From: an uncultured Oscillospiraceae bacterium
GTDB taxonomy: Bacteria; Bacillota; Clostridia; Oscillospirales; Oscillospiraceae
Direction of reading: 5' to 3'
Assembly: GCA_947626845.1 (NCBI GenBank)
Contig: CANQTW010000001.1
Span: 1-64,000 of the forward strand
Length of the DNA: 64,000 bases
The notes under the pieces were generated by a model, which worked only from the letters and a program-made list of their open reading frames with translations, searched no databases and was not told the origin of the DNA. This document shows, in pieces, positions 61,758 through 64,000 of the stretch. Within the stretch, counting starts at the first letter, position 1. Every line of letters starts with the position of its first letter. A program made the position numbers and the translations under genes.

Positions 61758-62927
61758 ATGGATATTCGCGTCACTCCCCACCCCCTGGCGGGCTCCGTCA
61801 CACCGCCGCCCTCCAAGTCCCTGAGCCACCGGGCGCTGATCGCGGCGTACCTGTCCCGCTCCACGGACTCCCTTGCGAATCTGGCGTCCTCTCAGGACAT
61901 CGACGCCACCCGCCGGTGCCTGGACGCGCTCTTCTCGTTAAGCGACGGCTTCCCCACCCTGGACTGCGGGGAGTCCGGCTCCACCCTCCGGTTCCTCATC
62001 CCCCTGGCCCTGGTCATGCGGGGCGGGGCGCGGTTTACGGGACGGGGGCGGCTGATGGAGCGGCCCCAGGAGCCCTATTTCAACCTGTTTCGGGAGAAGG
62101 GCGTCCACTTTGAGCGCGCCGGTCGGGCGCTGACCGTCATGGGGACGCTTCGCCCCGGCGTGTACGCCCTCCCCGGCGACGTGTCCAGCCAGTTCGTCAC
62201 GGGCCTTCTCTACGCCCTGCCCCTGCTGTCGGGAGATTCCCGCATCGCCGTCACCTCCCCCTTAGAGAGTCGGGAGTATGTGACCATGACCGTGGATGTG
62301 CTGAAGCAATACGGCATCGCCGTTGAAAATCGGGATTTCCGCGACTTTTTTACACCGGGGAACCAGAAATACGCCCCCTGCGCCTACACCGTGGAGGCCG
62401 ACTGGTCCCAGGCGGGCTTCTGGTACGCCGCCCGCTTCGCCGGCGCGGCTGTCGCCCTCTCCGGCCTGGACGAAGCCTCCCCCCAGGGGGATAAGATCGT
62501 GGCGGCGCTTTCGGACCGTCTGCGGGGCCGGGGAGATGTGGACATCGACCTGTCCCAAATTCCCGACCTTCTGCCCCCGCTGGCGGTGATGGCGGCCCTT
62601 CGGGACGGGGAAAAGACCGTCTTTTCCCACGCCGCTCGTCTGCGCATGAAGGAATCGGACCGCATCGCCTCTACCGCCGCCATGCTTCGGGCCTTTGGGG
62701 TCCAGTGCGCGGAGGGGCCGGAGAGCCTTACCGTCACCGGACGGGAGACCTTTTCCGGCTGTACCGTGGACGGGGCCAACGACCACCGCGTCGTCATGGC
62801 CGCCGCCATCCTGGCCACACGGGCCGATGGGCCCGTCATTATCTCAGGGGCCGAGGCCGTGAACAAATCCTACCCCACCTTTTTTGAGGAATACAAGAGA
62901 CTTGGAGGGATCGCCGATGTCCTCTGA
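61758..62927 (+). CDS. aroA: 3-phosphoshikimate 1-carboxyvinyltransferase (EPSP synthase)
   Basis: The product is 389 residues from ATG 61758, preceded by GGAGG at 7 bases; a GTG two codons earlier is less likely. It has PPPSKSLSHRALIAAYLS (shikimate-3-phosphate and PEP lysine), CGESGSTLRFLIPLAL, QFVTGLLYALPLL and LRMKESDRIASTAAML, all EPSP-synthase hallmarks. At about 40 residues shorter than the E. coli enzyme, it resembles the compact clostridial branch. It transfers enolpyruvate from PEP to shikimate 3-phosphate. It overlaps aroC by 11 bp. Confidence 0.95.
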   Translation: MDIRVTPHPLAGSVTPPPSKSLSHRALIAAYLSRSTDSLANLASSQDIDATRRCLDALFSLSDGFPTLDCGESGSTLRFLIPLALVMRGGARFTGRGRLMERPQEPYFNLFREKGVHFERAGRALTVMGTLRPGVYALPGDVSSQFVTGLLYALPLLSGDSRIAVTSPLESREYVTMTVDVLKQYGIAVENRDFRDFFTPGNQKYAPCAYTVEADWSQAGFWYAARFAGAAVALSGLDEASPQGDKIVAALSDRLRGRGDVDIDLSQIPDLLPPLAVMAALRDGEKTVFSHAARLRMKESDRIASTAAMLRAFGVQCAEGPESLTVTGRETFSGCTVDGANDHRVVMAAAILATRADGPVIISGAEAVNKSYPTFFEEYKRLGGIADVL

Positions 62928-64000
62928 ATTTGGAAAAATCCTGAAAATGCAGGTCTTCGGCCAGTCCCACGGCAGGGCCATCGGCGTGGTGCTGGACGGC
63001 CTGCCCGCCGGCTTCAAAATCGACGAGGAGGCCCTTTACGCCTTCCTGTCCCGCCGCAAGCCGGGGACCTCCCGCCTCTCCACCCAGCGGCAGGAGGCGG
63101 ACAAACCGGTCTTTCTCTCCGGTTTGGTAGACGGCGTCACCGCCGGTTCGCCCCTGTGCGCCGTCATTGAGAACACCGACACCCGCTCCGGCGACTACGC
63201 CGCGCTCACCGATCTGCCCCGCCCCTCCCACGCGGACCTCACCGCCCGTATACGGTACGGCGAGGCGGTGGATATGCGCGGCTCCGGACATTTTTCGGGC
63301 CGGCTCACAGCGCCCCTGTGCGTCGCCGGAGGCATCGCCAAACAGCTCCTGGCCCAAAAGGGCATCTACGTGGGTGCCCACCTTCTCAGCATCGAAAACG
63401 AATCCGACGAGGCTTTTCCGCTCCACCCGACCCCGGAGCTTTTCGCGGAGATTGCCGCAAAACCCATACCCGTTATCTCCGATGACGCCGGCGCGCGGAT
63501 GGCGGAGGCCGTGGAGCGGGCGCGGACGGAGGCGGACAGCGTGGGCGGCGTCATCGAGTGCGCCGCCGTGGGCCTGCCCGCGGGCCTGGGCTCCCCTATG
63601 TTCGACGGCATGGAGAACCGTCTGGCCGCCGCCCTCTTCGGGGTGCCGGCGGTGAAGGGCGTGGAGTTCGGCGCGGGCTTTGCCGCCGCCGGGATGCGCG
63701 GGAGCGCCCACAACGACCCGTATATCGTGGAAAACGGGGTCGTCAGGACCTCGAAAAACGACGCCGGAGGCATCCTCGGCGGCATCACCACCGGTATGCC
63801 GGTCATCGTGAAATGCGCCATGAAGCCCACCCCGTCCATCGGGAAAACACAGCGGACCGTCAGCCTCTCCCGGATGGAGCCGGCGGAGCTGGCGATCAAG
63901 GGCCGCCACGACCCGTGCGTGGCCATACGGGCCGTACCCGTCATCGAGGCCGTCACCGCCTTTACAGTATTAGACATTCTAATGGAGGGGAAAACTTATG
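62917..64000 (+). CDS. aroC: Chorismate synthase (3' end cut by window)
   Basis: About 361 codons are visible and the frame is open at the window edge. Chorismate synthases are 350-390 residues, so only the last few residues are missing. It starts MSSEFGKILKMQVFGQSHGRAIGV and has the FMN-site motifs MRGSGHFSGRLTAPLCVAGG and KGVEFGAGFAAAGMRGSAHND, and HDPCVAIRAVPVIEA near the end. It eliminates phosphate from EPSP to make chorismate. The final bases read GGAGGGG, seven bases, then ATG at 63998, so another gene of the operon may begin at the very edge (overlapping aroC). Missing operon members (aroD, aroE, aroK, pheA) may follow. Confidence 0.94.
   Translation, partial: MSSEFGKILKMQVFGQSHGRAIGVVLDGLPAGFKIDEEALYAFLSRRKPGTSRLSTQRQEADKPVFLSGLVDGVTAGSPLCAVIENTDTRSGDYAALTDLPRPSHADLTARIRYGEAVDMRGSGHFSGRLTAPLCVAGGIAKQLLAQKGIYVGAHLLSIENESDEAFPLHPTPELFAEIAAKPIPVISDDAGARMAEAVERARTEADSVGGVIECAAVGLPAGLGSPMFDGMENRLAAALFGVPAVKGVEFGAGFAAAGMRGSAHNDPYIVENGVVRTSKNDAGGILGGITTGMPVIVKCAMKPTPSIGKTQRTVSLSRMEPAELAIKGRHDPCVAIRAVPVIEAVTAFTVLDILMEGKTY

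Overview
The window looks like a chromosomal segment of a high-GC, endospore-forming member of the Clostridia, most likely an Oscillospirales/Oscillospiraceae gut-type bacterium. The basis is an intact eight-gene spoIIIA operon, spoIVB next to spo0A, the order spoIIIAH-Asp23-nusB-xseA-xseB-ispA, LL-diaminopimelate aminotransferase, Gram-positive lipoproteins and a large alpha-glucan locus. The genus is inferred from gene content and style only; no search was run. No prophage, complete IS element, CRISPR array, rRNA or complete tRNA is visible.

Region 1 (1-16.3 kb, minus strand) is a starch/maltodextrin system: binding lipoprotein, two permeases, ATPase, lipoprotein alpha-amylase, membrane-anchored type I pullulanase, GH133 debranching enzyme, GH13 alpha-glucosidase, HAD phosphatase and a LacI-family regulator. 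The main promoter lies upstream of the binding protein, with LacI-type AACGTT dyads there and upstream of the amylase. Region 2 (16.3-22 kb) holds two small membrane proteins, an array of eight hairpins, tldD-tldE and an amidohydrolase. Region 3 (22-31.7 kb, minus) runs from spoIIIAA to ispA, headed by a SigE-like promoter. Region 4 (31.9-38.9 kb) has tsaE-tsaB-upp, a GH53 galactanase lipoprotein, a GT2 glycosyltransferase and an M14 cell-wall peptidase. Region 5 (39-46 kb) has spoIVB, spo0A, an XRE/membrane-protein pair of apparently lower GC, an M3 peptidase and a GntR-ABC operon.

Region 6 (46-58 kb) holds a structured small RNA, a MITE-like element, an SLH protein, asnB with an attenuator-like leader, dapL, carA, and carB fused to a DapF-like domain that has lost both catalytic cysteines, followed by a sigma/anti-sigma-like pair. 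Region 7 (58.5-64 kb) is the aromatic operon aroF-tyrA-aroB-aroA-aroC. It is preceded by a 24-codon Phe/Tyr-rich leader peptide, an antiterminator pairing and an intrinsic terminator, a textbook ribosome-mediated attenuator.

Non-coding repeats are a second theme. There are two copies of a ~206-bp repeat, three copies of a modular composite repeat (one inside the spoIIIA operon), two MITE-like elements with terminal inverted repeats and a shared core, and a scatter of GTAGGGGC-type palindromes. Several of them abut start codons or ribosome-binding sites.
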